From a virus: 28,075 bases of DNA. A model generated the notes under the pieces. That model was not told the origin of the DNA. It made no database searches and was given only the letters and a program-made list of their open reading frames with translations. The position numbers and the translations under genes are program-made. Location of the stretch: positions 1-28,075 of the IMG/VR virus record IMGVR_UViG_3300017739_000077; one strand, given 5' to 3'. Of the stretch, positions 13,711 to 21,573 are shown one piece after another; the stretch's first letter is position 1; each line of letters opens with the position of its first letter.

Positions 13711-14037
13711 ATGACAGAACAGACATGGTATTATCAAAAATGTTGGAGAGATAACGGCCCTGCTTTTTGGGACACCTATGTTCACGCAGAGTGTAAGGTT
13801 ATTAGAGAAGAAACAAGAATAAAACCCGATTCTCGTCGACCTGAAGGTACATAGACACAGCCATTGTTCACGAGCGGCCTGAGAATCGAAGTTAAAAAGT
13901 AATAAAAACAACCACATAGAAAAAGGAAGGGACTTGCCCTTCCTTGTGTAAGACCCCTTACCTTTGCGGGGTTTGACTATTTTTAGCCTGAATCGTCGTA
14001 GCTTCAGGCTTCTTGCGACTGGGTTTTTGGTTCGCAT
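13693..14037 (-). CDS. Small basic phage protein reading through its own terminator
   Basis: The start at 14037 has a strong ribosome site (AAGGAG 7 bases upstream on the minus strand). Residues 1-35 are very basic (MRTKNPVARSLKLRRFRLK, then KGKGSYTRKGK). I recognise this NPVA...RKGK pattern from very small last-in-operon proteins of marine podoviruses, which normally stop at about this point. Here no stop occurs: the frame passes through the terminator hairpin (encoding GKSLPF) and continues antisense to a + strand gene until 13693, with hydrophobic, shadow-like sequence. The real product is probably the first 35-45 residues. A lost stop, a frameshift or a nonstop message are all possible. 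Confidence 0.55.
   Translation of the reverse strand: MRTKNPVARSLKLRRFRLKIVKPRKGKGSYTRKGKSLPFSMWLFLLLFNFDSQAAREQWLCLCTFRSTRIGFYSCFFSNNLTLCVNIGVPKSRAVISPTFLIIPCLFCHLFFLF
13711..13854 (+). CDS. Small phage protein, last + strand gene (47 aa)
   Basis: The ATG follows the previous stop with no gap, and GGAAGAA in the end of that gene can serve as ribosome site. The product begins MTEQTWYYQKCWRDNGPAFW and ends basic (RIKPDSRRPEGT). The stop codon lies in the loop of a long inverted repeat (13827-13888). The minus strand over this gene is also open, as an extension of the small basic protein gene. No family is recognised. It is plausible, but short. Confidence 0.6.
   Translation: MTEQTWYYQKCWRDNGPAFWDTYVHAECKVIREETRIKPDSRRPEGT
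13827..13888. repeat. 8-bp inverted repeat around the last + strand stop codon
   Basis: CGATTCTC (13827-13834) and GAGAATCG (13881-13888) are exact reverse complements 46 bases apart. Downstream is A-rich rather than T-rich, so it is not a typical terminator. It could protect the 3' end of the + strand transcript, but may be chance. Confidence 0.5.
13921..13946 (-). terminator. Intrinsic terminator of the late minus-strand operon
   Basis: AAGGAAGGG (13924-13932) and CCCTTCCTT (13938-13946) form a perfect 9-bp stem with a 5-nt loop. Read on the minus strand it runs into TTTTT and then CTATG, a standard intrinsic terminator at the end of the lysis/late gene set. Confidence 0.8.
13952..13985 (+). 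terminator. Probable terminator for + strand transcription
   Basis: ACCCC (13954-13958) pairs with GGGGT (13969-13973), extendable by G-T and A-T pairs, with a 10-nt loop. After GACTA a run of five T (13980-13984) follows. It would stop + strand transcripts before they enter the late genes. Confidence 0.5.
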
Positions 14038-14171
14038 GACACTTCTCCTTGACAGCAGTCATTAATTACCTGACCACATGTAACACATTGCTCATGTCCG
14101 TGTACATAAACTGTCTTCAGATTACCCTGGCATCGGGGACAACGAGGTGAGCAGTGTTCTTTACTCTCCAT
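14004..14171 (-). CDS. Zinc-ribbon micro-protein CPRC...CVTC (55 aa)
   Basis: It starts 11 bases inside the end of the lysozyme gene and overlaps the next gene by 34 bases. It has C11-P-R-C14 and C29-V-T-C32, joined by QGNLKTVYVHGHEQ, then a C39-C40 pair and C46. I know the CP(R/V)C...YVHGHEQC...CC pattern from small marine phage proteins beside the endolysin or tail genes. A zinc ribbon is the likely fold; the function is unknown. Overlap on both sides suggests tight translational coupling. Confidence 0.75.
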   Translation of the reverse strand: MESKEHCSPRCPRCQGNLKTVYVHGHEQCVTCGQVINDCCQGEVSCEPKTQSQEA

Positions 14172-14622
14172 CTGCCAATGCCCTCATGCGTGATACCAAA
14201 CGACGTGCGCGATTTGGGACTTGCGTATACCACCTGGAATCGACCATCTCATCCGCTGCGGAGTTAAACTCTCGCGCATCAACCCCTGCTTTCATGCCTT
14301 TAAATTTTGACAGACGAGGATATCCCAGGTTGAACATCATATTTGCAATGATAAGCTGGCACTCTTCTGGCAGGTCATTCCAGTCTGGATATAGGCGGTG
14401 ACAATCTTCAAGCGTGACAGCGATGTCTAACTTAAACACATTGTCTACCCGCTCTTGCTCGATGACTGTGCCGACAGGCTTGCCGTACTCAGGGTCATCT
14501 TTCTTGATCAGGTGGCCTATGCCAAACGTAGGCAGATTTAGGTGGTCCAAATATATTTCGTACTTGCAGCCCTCGTCAGAAGCAAGCTCCTGTCGTAGCT
14601 GATCTATAGTTGTGGATTTCAT
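14161..14622 (-). CDS. T4-type lysozyme (endolysin), GH24 (153 aa)
   Basis: A muramidase that cuts the N-acetylmuramic acid to N-acetylglucosamine bond of peptidoglycan at lysis. The catalytic set E17, D26 and T32 (SDEGCKYEIYLDHLNLPTFG) has the same spacing as T4 lysozyme Glu11/Asp20/Thr26, followed by GIGHLI. Further GH24 patterns are visible: LPEECQLIIANMMFNLGYPR, FKGMKAG and W130-YTQVPNRARRL. There is no signal peptide, so a holin should exist elsewhere. Length is close to T4 lysozyme (164 aa). The start overlaps the stop of the giant structural gene (TAATG). Confidence 0.95.
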   Translation of the reverse strand: MKSTTIDQLRQELASDEGCKYEIYLDHLNLPTFGIGHLIKKDDPEYGKPVGTVIEQERVDNVFKLDIAVTLEDCHRLYPDWNDLPEECQLIIANMMFNLGYPRLSKFKGMKAGVDAREFNSAADEMVDSRWYTQVPNRARRLVSRMRALADGE

Positions 14623-17600
14623 TACTGTGTCCTCTGGAATATTTGTAAGTTCTTCAGCGCGTCAATCGGGTTGCTACCCAGTAACGAGGCGTCGGGTTGA
14701 GAAGTAGGTGCGGGAGCCGCCATTTGGGCAGGAGCGGCCCCCGCCTGCGCCACCGCTGGAGGAGGAGGTGCGGCGGCTGCAACTGGTTGTGCCTGACTAG
14801 GTGCAAGGTCCGGGGTCCGAGTTTCTTCGACCTGTGGTTCAGGGTTTAAAAGAGTTTTGTTTCGATACTCGTCTCGGATTTGATTGATTTCTTCTCTTGG
14901 AAACGATAAATCATTTTGCCGCATGTTTTTTCTAGCTGACGGACCCACAGAAGGAACGTCAAACAAAGGATTAGGCTTGCCTTGTTTTCTAATCAAAAGT
15001 TTTTTGTATCCAGCAATTCCAGCGTCTTTAAAGACTTTACGGATTTGTTGGTCATTTAAACCTATTGTTCTCATGTCTTCAATGACATTATACATTTCTT
15101 TCTGAACTCTAAACTTTGCTTCCGTAGATTTACGAAAAGCATCTACTAAGTCTTGAGAGCTTGCGTTTGCACGATTGGTGACCGCATTAAATATGTTTGA
15201 TGCGTTCGTATTGGCTTTCTGAAACTCAAAGCCTTTAAACTTTAATGAGGTAGATTCAATAGGGTTTTCGGTTATTCCACTAAAAGCACGAGCTAGTTCT
15301 TTAGAAAGTTCTCGTTCTCTTTTCATGCGATCCTTGGGTGATATACCTAGTTCCTCTAGCCCCAGTCCGTTTACAACCCCTCTTGCAAAACGGCTAGCTT
15401 CAAACTCCCCTGACCGAACATCAATAGGTGCGCCTCCTGGAATCAAAGCATCAACAATATGTGCAAAGCTTTTTCCTAGTTTGTCCCCGGCTGAGTCTTC
15501 TTTGTTGTATACTTTTGCCCCGGTAATGGTACGACCTGCACGACCCCCTGCAAATTGTGCAAGTTGCCTTACTCCAACAGTCTCTGCTTCCGGGTCAAGT
15601 ACGTCTCTAATCTTAGCCGTGATAATTGCTTCTTCTGTAAATGGTGCAAACAGTTCAGCAAGAGAGGCGTTAGCTGCTCCGGCAACAATCTCTGCCCCAC
15701 TCTTATTCATGCGCTTACCTTGCTCTGCACTATTAAGAGCGGCAATCGCTATTTTCTCAAGCATGTCATAAGGGTTAGAGTAGCTGTAGTTAACATATGT
15801 TGGCAGGCCAGTTTCTTTGTCTATTCCAGTGGGAAGAAGCCTTGCGTTTTTTTCCCAAGGAGGAGCACCAGAGCGTTGATAGGCTTTCATTTGCTCTTCT
15901 GTCACACCAGATAGCTCATAAGCAAGAGCGGATGCTGCCGCAGGCATGGCTCCAAATGTTGTGATAGCACCAGTTAATCTACGAAGACCAATCTTACGAA
16001 TATTAGCATTTGCGCTGGCTAATTCGTCAATCCCAAGTGCAATTGTGTTTGCGCCTGTTCTAAGAATTTCATATGGAAAAGCTATGAAGTTACCAACAGG
16101 TGCACGGCGCAAGGTCTTAATTAGTTGTGGAGCCATGTTGTAGTTTGGAACCGTGTTTCTAACAATACGAGCGGCTTGTTGCTTTAGCACAGCGTCAGAC
16201 GGAGCGTCTGCCATACCACGATATGCATTTTTTAACTTGTTAAACTCGAAGTTAAAGTTGTATATCTTCCAAACATCGTCTCCTGCTTGGTAAAGATTCT
16301 CTGCACCCTTACCAATGTTTCCTACAAAGGAACCTAACTTGTTGTCCGTAAACGCGCTACCAAACTTTCTGCCAGCAGGGATGCCGTTTACTTCATCTAA
16401 CCCATAGCCAAGACCTTTTTGAATTAGGTCTTGAAGTTCTCGTAACTGAGCCTGTGTACCTACAATACCCAACTCTTGCATCTCTTTAAAATTTTTCGCT
16501 GCCTCTTCCGATGTAACGTCCGTAAAAAGATTGTTGTATGTAAGGCGTATAGATTCACCTAAGTTGGAACCTCGACCAACATTGCCTTGAGCCAAAGCAA
16601 ACAAGGAGGCTGTGGTTACATTTCGTAACTGTGTGATTGGGGACAAAACTGTTTTACCAAACTGAGTTGCACCTTTTGTTCGAAGGAACCCAGAATAAGT
16701 CATTCTGGCGGCGTTGCCTAAAACATTGGTGTCACCAATGATAAGACGGGTCATGTCTCTATAAACAGCAGGAGACACCGCGAACCCTCTTAGTGAGCCA
16801 AAAGACCCGGAGTCCGCTTTTAACAGTTGAGTCGGCGTGTCCACCTGAGAATCTAATATTTTAAAGCCTTGATCTAGTAAGTCCTGCTTTTGAAGATCAG
16901 TCATATCTTCGGTGTTTCTAAATAAGCTAGCGACTCCTGGGTTCAACAGATTACCTGCTTCATCAGTTTCTGTAGCTAAATTTCTTATTCTTCCGAGGTA
17001 GTCATCAACAGCTTTAAACTCAGCTAGGTCTGCTACTGTACCAAGAAAACTTTCTTTTGGGTCCGTAATCTCCCCTAACAGTTCTCTTTTATATTTAGTA
17101 AGTTGTATTTTAGCAGTAAAAAGTTTGGGGTTTACTTTGTACTCAGCAACGCGAGAGATACCCACTCCTTTAGTAGCACTTCTTTTTGTGTGAGCTTTTA
17201 AAAAATGGTTGGCTGCTCTTTCAGCTTGGTCTTTAGTAGCCGCTCCTCCGATAAGCTCGAATGTTTTTCCTTCCAAATCGTCAACAGGATGGCGAATCCC
17301 CAGTTCTTTCATCAGGGTTTCTTTAGCCTCACCTTTGCTGGTGTTTGCTATTTTTCCTAATTCTTCCGCCACAGCTTTGGGATCTTCCTGAAACCCTTTG
17401 ACAGCCTTCGCCATTACCTCTGCGGTAGGTGTGTAATTCTTTACTTCAAAAGACTGATATCTTCGACGTAAATAAGTGTTTATGTTTTTTTCTATGTCGG
17501 CTCTTACTTTTTCACCAACACTCTTGCCGCTTTTGGTGGTTTGAGCGTCAAGGGTTTTCATGTAATCACTGTCTAAAACATCTTGGTTTAGCTTTTGTAC

Positions 17601-18839
17601 TAGACCTCTCATGCTTTTTGCTTGGTTCGCAACATTTTCAGGAAGTTCCCCAAGAGCACGGTTTCTTGCTGCCGCATCAGGAGCAGTTAAAAACTCTTCT
17701 ATGTTTGTAAAAATTCCTTGACGAGTTAGAGGGCTAGCCCCTTCACTAATCTTGTCAGACTCTTTAAGAACCTTGTCTACTTCCTTGTCAAGTTTAGACA
17801 AAACTCCCCTAGCCTCTTTAATCGCGGCGTCAGTCTTACCTGTAATCAAAAGCCTAGCCTCTGCAACATCTTCTGGTAAATATCCCCGATACCTGAGAAC
17901 AGATGCGACATCCGCAAGTGTGTTTGCAACAGTGCCTTGTTCTTGACCTAATGCTCGTTTTGCTTCGATAGTGTCAAGACCACGGGTCAAGGTTCTCGCA
18001 CCTTGTTGAAGACCGCTAGCTGTGCCGCGCACGGCATCACTTAAAATCGGTGTTTCTGTCAAAACTTTTCCCGCGACTGTGGCTGTCCCTGCCAGCGCGG
18101 CAGGAGCAACTGCGGTTATTAATCCTGTTTCGGCACCAATTGCTAGCTTATTCGTTATTCTTCTTAGTGCTTCTTCTCTTCCGCTTAATCCAATTTCTTG
18201 ATCTGTTTGTGTTGGGCCACCTTCAAAAAAGTCAGCGATTGTGGTGGCTCCGTCGGTAGCCACCACAGCATCAACGGCACCAGCAGCGGCAACCTGTTGT
18301 GCGCCAAGAGCAAGCGTTTCACCTTTTGTAAGTTTGCTTTCGGCCTTTCCTTCTCTTTTGAGAAGCTTACCTTTACCCGACTGAACCGCCTTTTGTAACC
18401 TGCCTAACTTTGAAGCTTTGCTTACAGCACTAGCGGCACCCAGTCCTGGTATAACAAACTGCGTAACAACTTCAGCGCCTTTTCCCACTAATCCTTCTGG
18501 GTCAATGCCTGCGGCATCGCGTAACTTGTTAGCCGCTTCAGTGACAGAGGATGCGTAGTCGGTGTCAGCCGCAAGGTCTACAACCGAAGCTCCAAGTTCC
18601 AAGATTCCCTGTGGTATGGCAATTAAACCAGAACCTACACCTTCAAAGAACTCTTGTGCCACGCCTTCGTACTCAGTCTCTGGTTCGGAAACTGGTTCGG
18701 AAACTGGTTCTGGATCAGTTGTTACTTGAGGGGCCGCTGGCTGAGAGGACAGGTAAGACTCAATTTTTTGTTTAGCCTCCTCGATAGAAAGCCCGTCCGC
18801 AAGCTCGTAGGTCTGCCCTTCGTACTCATAGATCGGCAT
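14622..18839 (-). CDS. Very large internal virion/ejection-type protein (1405 aa)
   Basis: Size, position before lysozyme and composition suit a gp16-like ejected core protein of podoviruses. It opens MPIYEYEGQTYELADGLSIE, a short N-terminal motif seen in marine phage virion proteins. Next come a Pro/Glu linker with a small tandem repeat, hydrophobic and Gly/Ala-rich segments (LGAASAVSKAS; LITAVAPAALAGTATVAG), then long helical regions. The middle (NYNMAPQLIKTLRRAPVGN, FPYEILRTGAN) is typical of these giants. The last 100 residues include a Pro/Ala/Gln-rich linker and a conserved-looking end (GSNPIDALKNLQIF). I see no lysozyme or transglycosylase triad. The function is inferred from context, not motif. 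Confidence 0.85.
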   Translation of the reverse strand: MPIYEYEGQTYELADGLSIEEAKQKIESYLSSQPAAPQVTTDPEPVSEPVSEPETEYEGVAQEFFEGVGSGLIAIPQGILELGASVVDLAADTDYASSVTEAANKLRDAAGIDPEGLVGKGAEVVTQFVIPGLGAASAVSKASKLGRLQKAVQSGKGKLLKREGKAESKLTKGETLALGAQQVAAAGAVDAVVATDGATTIADFFEGGPTQTDQEIGLSGREEALRRITNKLAIGAETGLITAVAPAALAGTATVAGKVLTETPILSDAVRGTASGLQQGARTLTRGLDTIEAKRALGQEQGTVANTLADVASVLRYRGYLPEDVAEARLLITGKTDAAIKEARGVLSKLDKEVDKVLKESDKISEGASPLTRQGIFTNIEEFLTAPDAAARNRALGELPENVANQAKSMRGLVQKLNQDVLDSDYMKTLDAQTTKSGKSVGEKVRADIEKNINTYLRRRYQSFEVKNYTPTAEVMAKAVKGFQEDPKAVAEELGKIANTSKGEAKETLMKELGIRHPVDDLEGKTFELIGGAATKDQAERAANHFLKAHTKRSATKGVGISRVAEYKVNPKLFTAKIQLTKYKRELLGEITDPKESFLGTVADLAEFKAVDDYLGRIRNLATETDEAGNLLNPGVASLFRNTEDMTDLQKQDLLDQGFKILDSQVDTPTQLLKADSGSFGSLRGFAVSPAVYRDMTRLIIGDTNVLGNAARMTYSGFLRTKGATQFGKTVLSPITQLRNVTTASLFALAQGNVGRGSNLGESIRLTYNNLFTDVTSEEAAKNFKEMQELGIVGTQAQLRELQDLIQKGLGYGLDEVNGIPAGRKFGSAFTDNKLGSFVGNIGKGAENLYQAGDDVWKIYNFNFEFNKLKNAYRGMADAPSDAVLKQQAARIVRNTVPNYNMAPQLIKTLRRAPVGNFIAFPYEILRTGANTIALGIDELASANANIRKIGLRRLTGAITTFGAMPAAASALAYELSGVTEEQMKAYQRSGAPPWEKNARLLPTGIDKETGLPTYVNYSYSNPYDMLEKIAIAALNSAEQGKRMNKSGAEIVAGAANASLAELFAPFTEEAIITAKIRDVLDPEAETVGVRQLAQFAGGRAGRTITGAKVYNKEDSAGDKLGKSFAHIVDALIPGGAPIDVRSGEFEASRFARGVVNGLGLEELGISPKDRMKRERELSKELARAFSGITENPIESTSLKFKGFEFQKANTNASNIFNAVTNRANASSQDLVDAFRKSTEAKFRVQKEMYNVIEDMRTIGLNDQQIRKVFKDAGIAGYKKLLIRKQGKPNPLFDVPSVGPSARKNMRQNDLSFPREEINQIRDEYRNKTLLNPEPQVEETRTPDLAPSQAQPVAAAAPPPPAVAQAGAAPAQMAAPAPTSQPDASLLGSNPIDALKNLQIFQRTQ
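18240..18267. repeat. 10-bp inverted repeat inside the giant virion gene
   Basis: TGTGGTGGCT (18240-18249) and AGCCACCACA (18258-18267) are exact reverse complements with an 8-nt loop. It lies in codons for DAVVATDGATT. No T-run follows, so it is not a terminator. It may slow translation or be chance. Confidence 0.85.
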
Positions 18840-18850
18840 GTGACATACCT

Positions 18851-20752
18851 TTACTTAACTTTTATAGGTTGTTGCTGTGTTCCTGCGGCACTTGTTTGTT
18901 GACCAGAGTTGGAAGGAATAGACGAGTAAAGCTGTTCCATTGCAGCTTCTGCACTTCCTAACTCTTTTGCAAGCGCAGAAACCACCCCTGACTGAGACCA
19001 GAAGAAAGCATTTTGAGGACTCATCCCCATTCCTACCAACTCACTAAATCTTCTTTGTTCGTCAGTTGCTCTTCCACCAGAACCTTTACCATACTCAAGC
19101 GCAACCAAATCTTGCATAGTATAGTCAGTTGTCTCTGCCAAAGCCTCCATTAAACGTAGTTTTTCAGGGGGCAGTTCTGCTTTATATTCTGCAAGTTGTG
19201 ACTCAAAAGTTTGTTTAGCCGCTAACAACGCATTTTGCTGTTCGATGTTTATCTCAGCCATAGCGACCTGTTGCTCAAAGGTTTTGTCAGACAAAGTGAG
19301 CTTAAACTCAAGGTCTCTTTTTTGTTTTTCTTGGTCAGCGTCAAGTGAGAATCCAAGTCTTTGCAGGGCAGCTAAATTGTTCTTGTCCTGAAGTTTTTCT
19401 GCGTGGTTTTGCTGGTCTTCCCGAACAAGGCTTTCGTATTGTCTTGTTTCCTGACGAACTTTGTCTTGATATTCTCTATCTTGCTCCTTGGTCATTTCAT
19501 CGCTGACCTCTTGCAGGGCCTGAAGAGCAATTGTTTCTTCTCTTTTACGCTCTTCTGCTGCCTTATCCGCAGTAGCTTCAGCATAATTTTGTAATCCTGC
19601 TGCGGCACCCTTCGCAATATTTGTCAAAGCGTCTGGACTCTCACCCGCAGCAATCATAAGACCCGTCATGATTAAGTTGTAGTTTGCATCAGTGCGCATA
19701 TCCTTGGCTTTCTCTTCACCAAGGATTTCTTTTAACATAGCTCTACGAGCTTCAACTCTTTCTTTGCGAGTAGCTTTCTTACCCACAGGTATAATACCAG
19801 CCTTCTCGTCGATTAACTTAGCCTTATCTGTTTCTGAAACATCTGGGTTTTGGATGTCCTGTTGCAGCTTAGTTATGGTAGAAGCTAGTGTGCCTGAGTT
19901 GGTTGCCGTAGCGACAGATGTATCCGCTTGGGATTGTTCCGCATTATGCTTACCAACAATGTCTTTAGCCTTGCTTATCGCACTTGACACATTTCCTGTC
20001 ACCGTTGGTTGCGGCGCACCTACTTTAGTACCAGTATCCGCACCAGAAACACTAGACGCAGAAAGCTCTTCACCCGGAGTAACGGGAGTCATAGAAGTGT
20101 ACTCGTCATCAACAATATCTTCGTCTTCTACTAGCGGTCCAGGGGTAAACGGGGAGCGAACTGACGGTCTGTCTGGGCTGTTAGGAAGCATAGACGGAAC
20201 ACCTGAAGCAGTGCCTGGAGTAGCCACTGACATTGCAGCTTCGGTCCGTGGATCTTCGGCATCAAACTGAGGTCCAAGCAAAGATTGAACCCCACTAGCT
20301 AGTCTGGTTTGAGTGGTTGTCGGACCGGGACGAGCTACCTGTCCTGTACCTTTGATAAGCTCAAGAAGAGACGATGTTCCTACGGGTGGAGTGCTTGTCT
20401 CATCCGGCATAGAGATAGCCATACGAGCCTCTTGAGGGCCACCTTTAAAAGAAAGGTCAGGGCCTTTTTGTTTATTCGCTGTCATAGCCCCAATGGCTTC
20501 ACGAGCAGCGTTACGGACATTTGTAGAAAGTCTTGTGTCTCTAAAGATATTTTCAAGTGTAGACTTATCGCCTTGCTGTGCAAGCTGTCCGATAGCCTGA
20601 ATGTACTGAGCATCACCTGTGTTCATGCCCCCTTGTGCACGTTTCTGCACAGTCTCCACCATCTCAGGTGAAGATGCGAGGATCCCGGCTGGAGAACGTG
20701 AGTCCGCTAATACAGTACGAAACAGTTTACGACGAAGAACTTCGTTGTTCAT
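18851..20752 (-). CDS. Coiled-coil virion protein, ejection-complex candidate (633 aa)
   Basis: The N-terminus (MNNEVLRRKLFRTVLADSRS) includes GMNTGDAQYIQAIGQLAQQG, followed by a disordered Ser/Thr/Pro/Gly stretch (about residues 110-270). A long charged helical region with coiled-coil character comes next (roughly residues 390-540, KAAEERKREETIALQALQEV, QEKQKRDLEFKLTLSDK). The C-terminus is Gln-rich (AAGTQQQPIKVK). No enzyme motif is seen. Position between the giant and the Gln-rich protein suggests an internal or tail-linked core protein. It is separated from the giant's start by 11 bases. Confidence 0.8.
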   Translation of the reverse strand: MNNEVLRRKLFRTVLADSRSPAGILASSPEMVETVQKRAQGGMNTGDAQYIQAIGQLAQQGDKSTLENIFRDTRLSTNVRNAAREAIGAMTANKQKGPDLSFKGGPQEARMAISMPDETSTPPVGTSSLLELIKGTGQVARPGPTTTQTRLASGVQSLLGPQFDAEDPRTEAAMSVATPGTASGVPSMLPNSPDRPSVRSPFTPGPLVEDEDIVDDEYTSMTPVTPGEELSASSVSGADTGTKVGAPQPTVTGNVSSAISKAKDIVGKHNAEQSQADTSVATATNSGTLASTITKLQQDIQNPDVSETDKAKLIDEKAGIIPVGKKATRKERVEARRAMLKEILGEEKAKDMRTDANYNLIMTGLMIAAGESPDALTNIAKGAAAGLQNYAEATADKAAEERKREETIALQALQEVSDEMTKEQDREYQDKVRQETRQYESLVREDQQNHAEKLQDKNNLAALQRLGFSLDADQEKQKRDLEFKLTLSDKTFEQQVAMAEINIEQQNALLAAKQTFESQLAEYKAELPPEKLRLMEALAETTDYTMQDLVALEYGKGSGGRATDEQRRFSELVGMGMSPQNAFFWSQSGVVSALAKELGSAEAAMEQLYSSIPSNSGQQTSAAGTQQQPIKVK

Positions 20753-20754
20753 AT

Positions 20755-21573
20755 TTAGGTTCCCATACCAAACAAGTTACCAAAACCGCCAGTCTGACCA
20801 GCCGCACCAAGACCCGCGACCCCAAGTCCGAGAAGCTGTGAGCCAAGGCTTGGAGGTGGTGTTGTAGATGTTTGCATAGTTGACTGCAACGCTGGTACAC
20901 CACGGAAGATGTCTGACAAGAAGCCGACTTCTTGAAACGGCAATGCTTGCTGTGCCAGTGTGTTGGCTCTGGCAACGTCGAAGCCAGCCTGCTGCTGACG
21001 CTGTTGCAGAGAACCGATACCCAAAAGCTGGTTGATGTCCTGCATACCCATCTGCTGTTGTGCTTGACCCAGACCAGCTTGTAGCTGTGCGGCTCTTTGC
21101 GCTGCCTGTTGTGCTTGTTGAAAGCCCTGCTGTCTTAGCTGACCAGCGGCTCGTGTCTGTTGTTCTAATGTCTTACCTGCTAGCTCACCCTGTGCCACAC
21201 CGAATCGAGAACCACCAAACGCGCCAGAGGCAACGCCTTGACCTGCTAGTTGTGTCTGAGCCTTTGCACCTTCACGACCAATGTCCTGCATTGTCTGCTG
21301 AACAACTTGCTGTTCGTATGGATTCATAAACTGCTGTGCGCCGCCGGGACCCGCAAACTGCTGCGCCGCTTGCATGTATGGCTGGTAACCACCAATACCC
21401 GACTGCGCTTGTGAGATAGCCTGCTGTTGTGCAGAAGATAACCCAGCTAATTGCTGTGGCGCAAAAGGCTGTGGTGTTCCTTTAAGCGCGGTAGCCTGCG
21501 CAAAGATATCTTTCAGAAACTGTTCCTGAAAGGGGGCTAGTCTTGCTACCTGTTCTACTGTTTGTGTTGCCAT
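20755..21573 (-). CDS. Gln/Ala-rich virion protein, ejection-complex candidate (272 aa)
   Basis: Extremely Gln- and Ala-rich (QQAQQAAQRAAQLQAGLGQA), mostly helical, with an N-terminal part MATQTVEQVARLAPFQEQF and a Gly/Leu-rich C-terminus (GSQLLGLGVAGLGAAGQTGG) that could insert in a membrane. This composition is common in podovirus ejected core proteins (gp14/gp15-like position). The GAFGGSRFG segment in the middle also recurs in such proteins. The start overlaps the previous stop (TAATG at 21573). Function is inferred from composition and neighbours. Confidence 0.75.
   Translation of the reverse strand: MATQTVEQVARLAPFQEQFLKDIFAQATALKGTPQPFAPQQLAGLSSAQQQAISQAQSGIGGYQPYMQAAQQFAGPGGAQQFMNPYEQQVVQQTMQDIGREGAKAQTQLAGQGVASGAFGGSRFGVAQGELAGKTLEQQTRAAGQLRQQGFQQAQQAAQRAAQLQAGLGQAQQQMGMQDINQLLGIGSLQQRQQQAGFDVARANTLAQQALPFQEVGFLSDIFRGVPALQSTMQTSTTPPPSLGSQLLGLGVAGLGAAGQTGGFGNLFGMGT

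Noticed and set aside
16693-16711. Hairpin CCAGAAT...ATTCTGG in the giant virion gene
   Set aside because: 7-bp arms with short loops are expected several times by chance; no T-run and no regulatory context.
19692-20671. Plus-strand open frames of 192 and 120 codons opposite the coiled-coil virion gene
   Set aside because: Ser-rich mirror of a low-complexity region, no ribosome site, and against the direction of the late operon.
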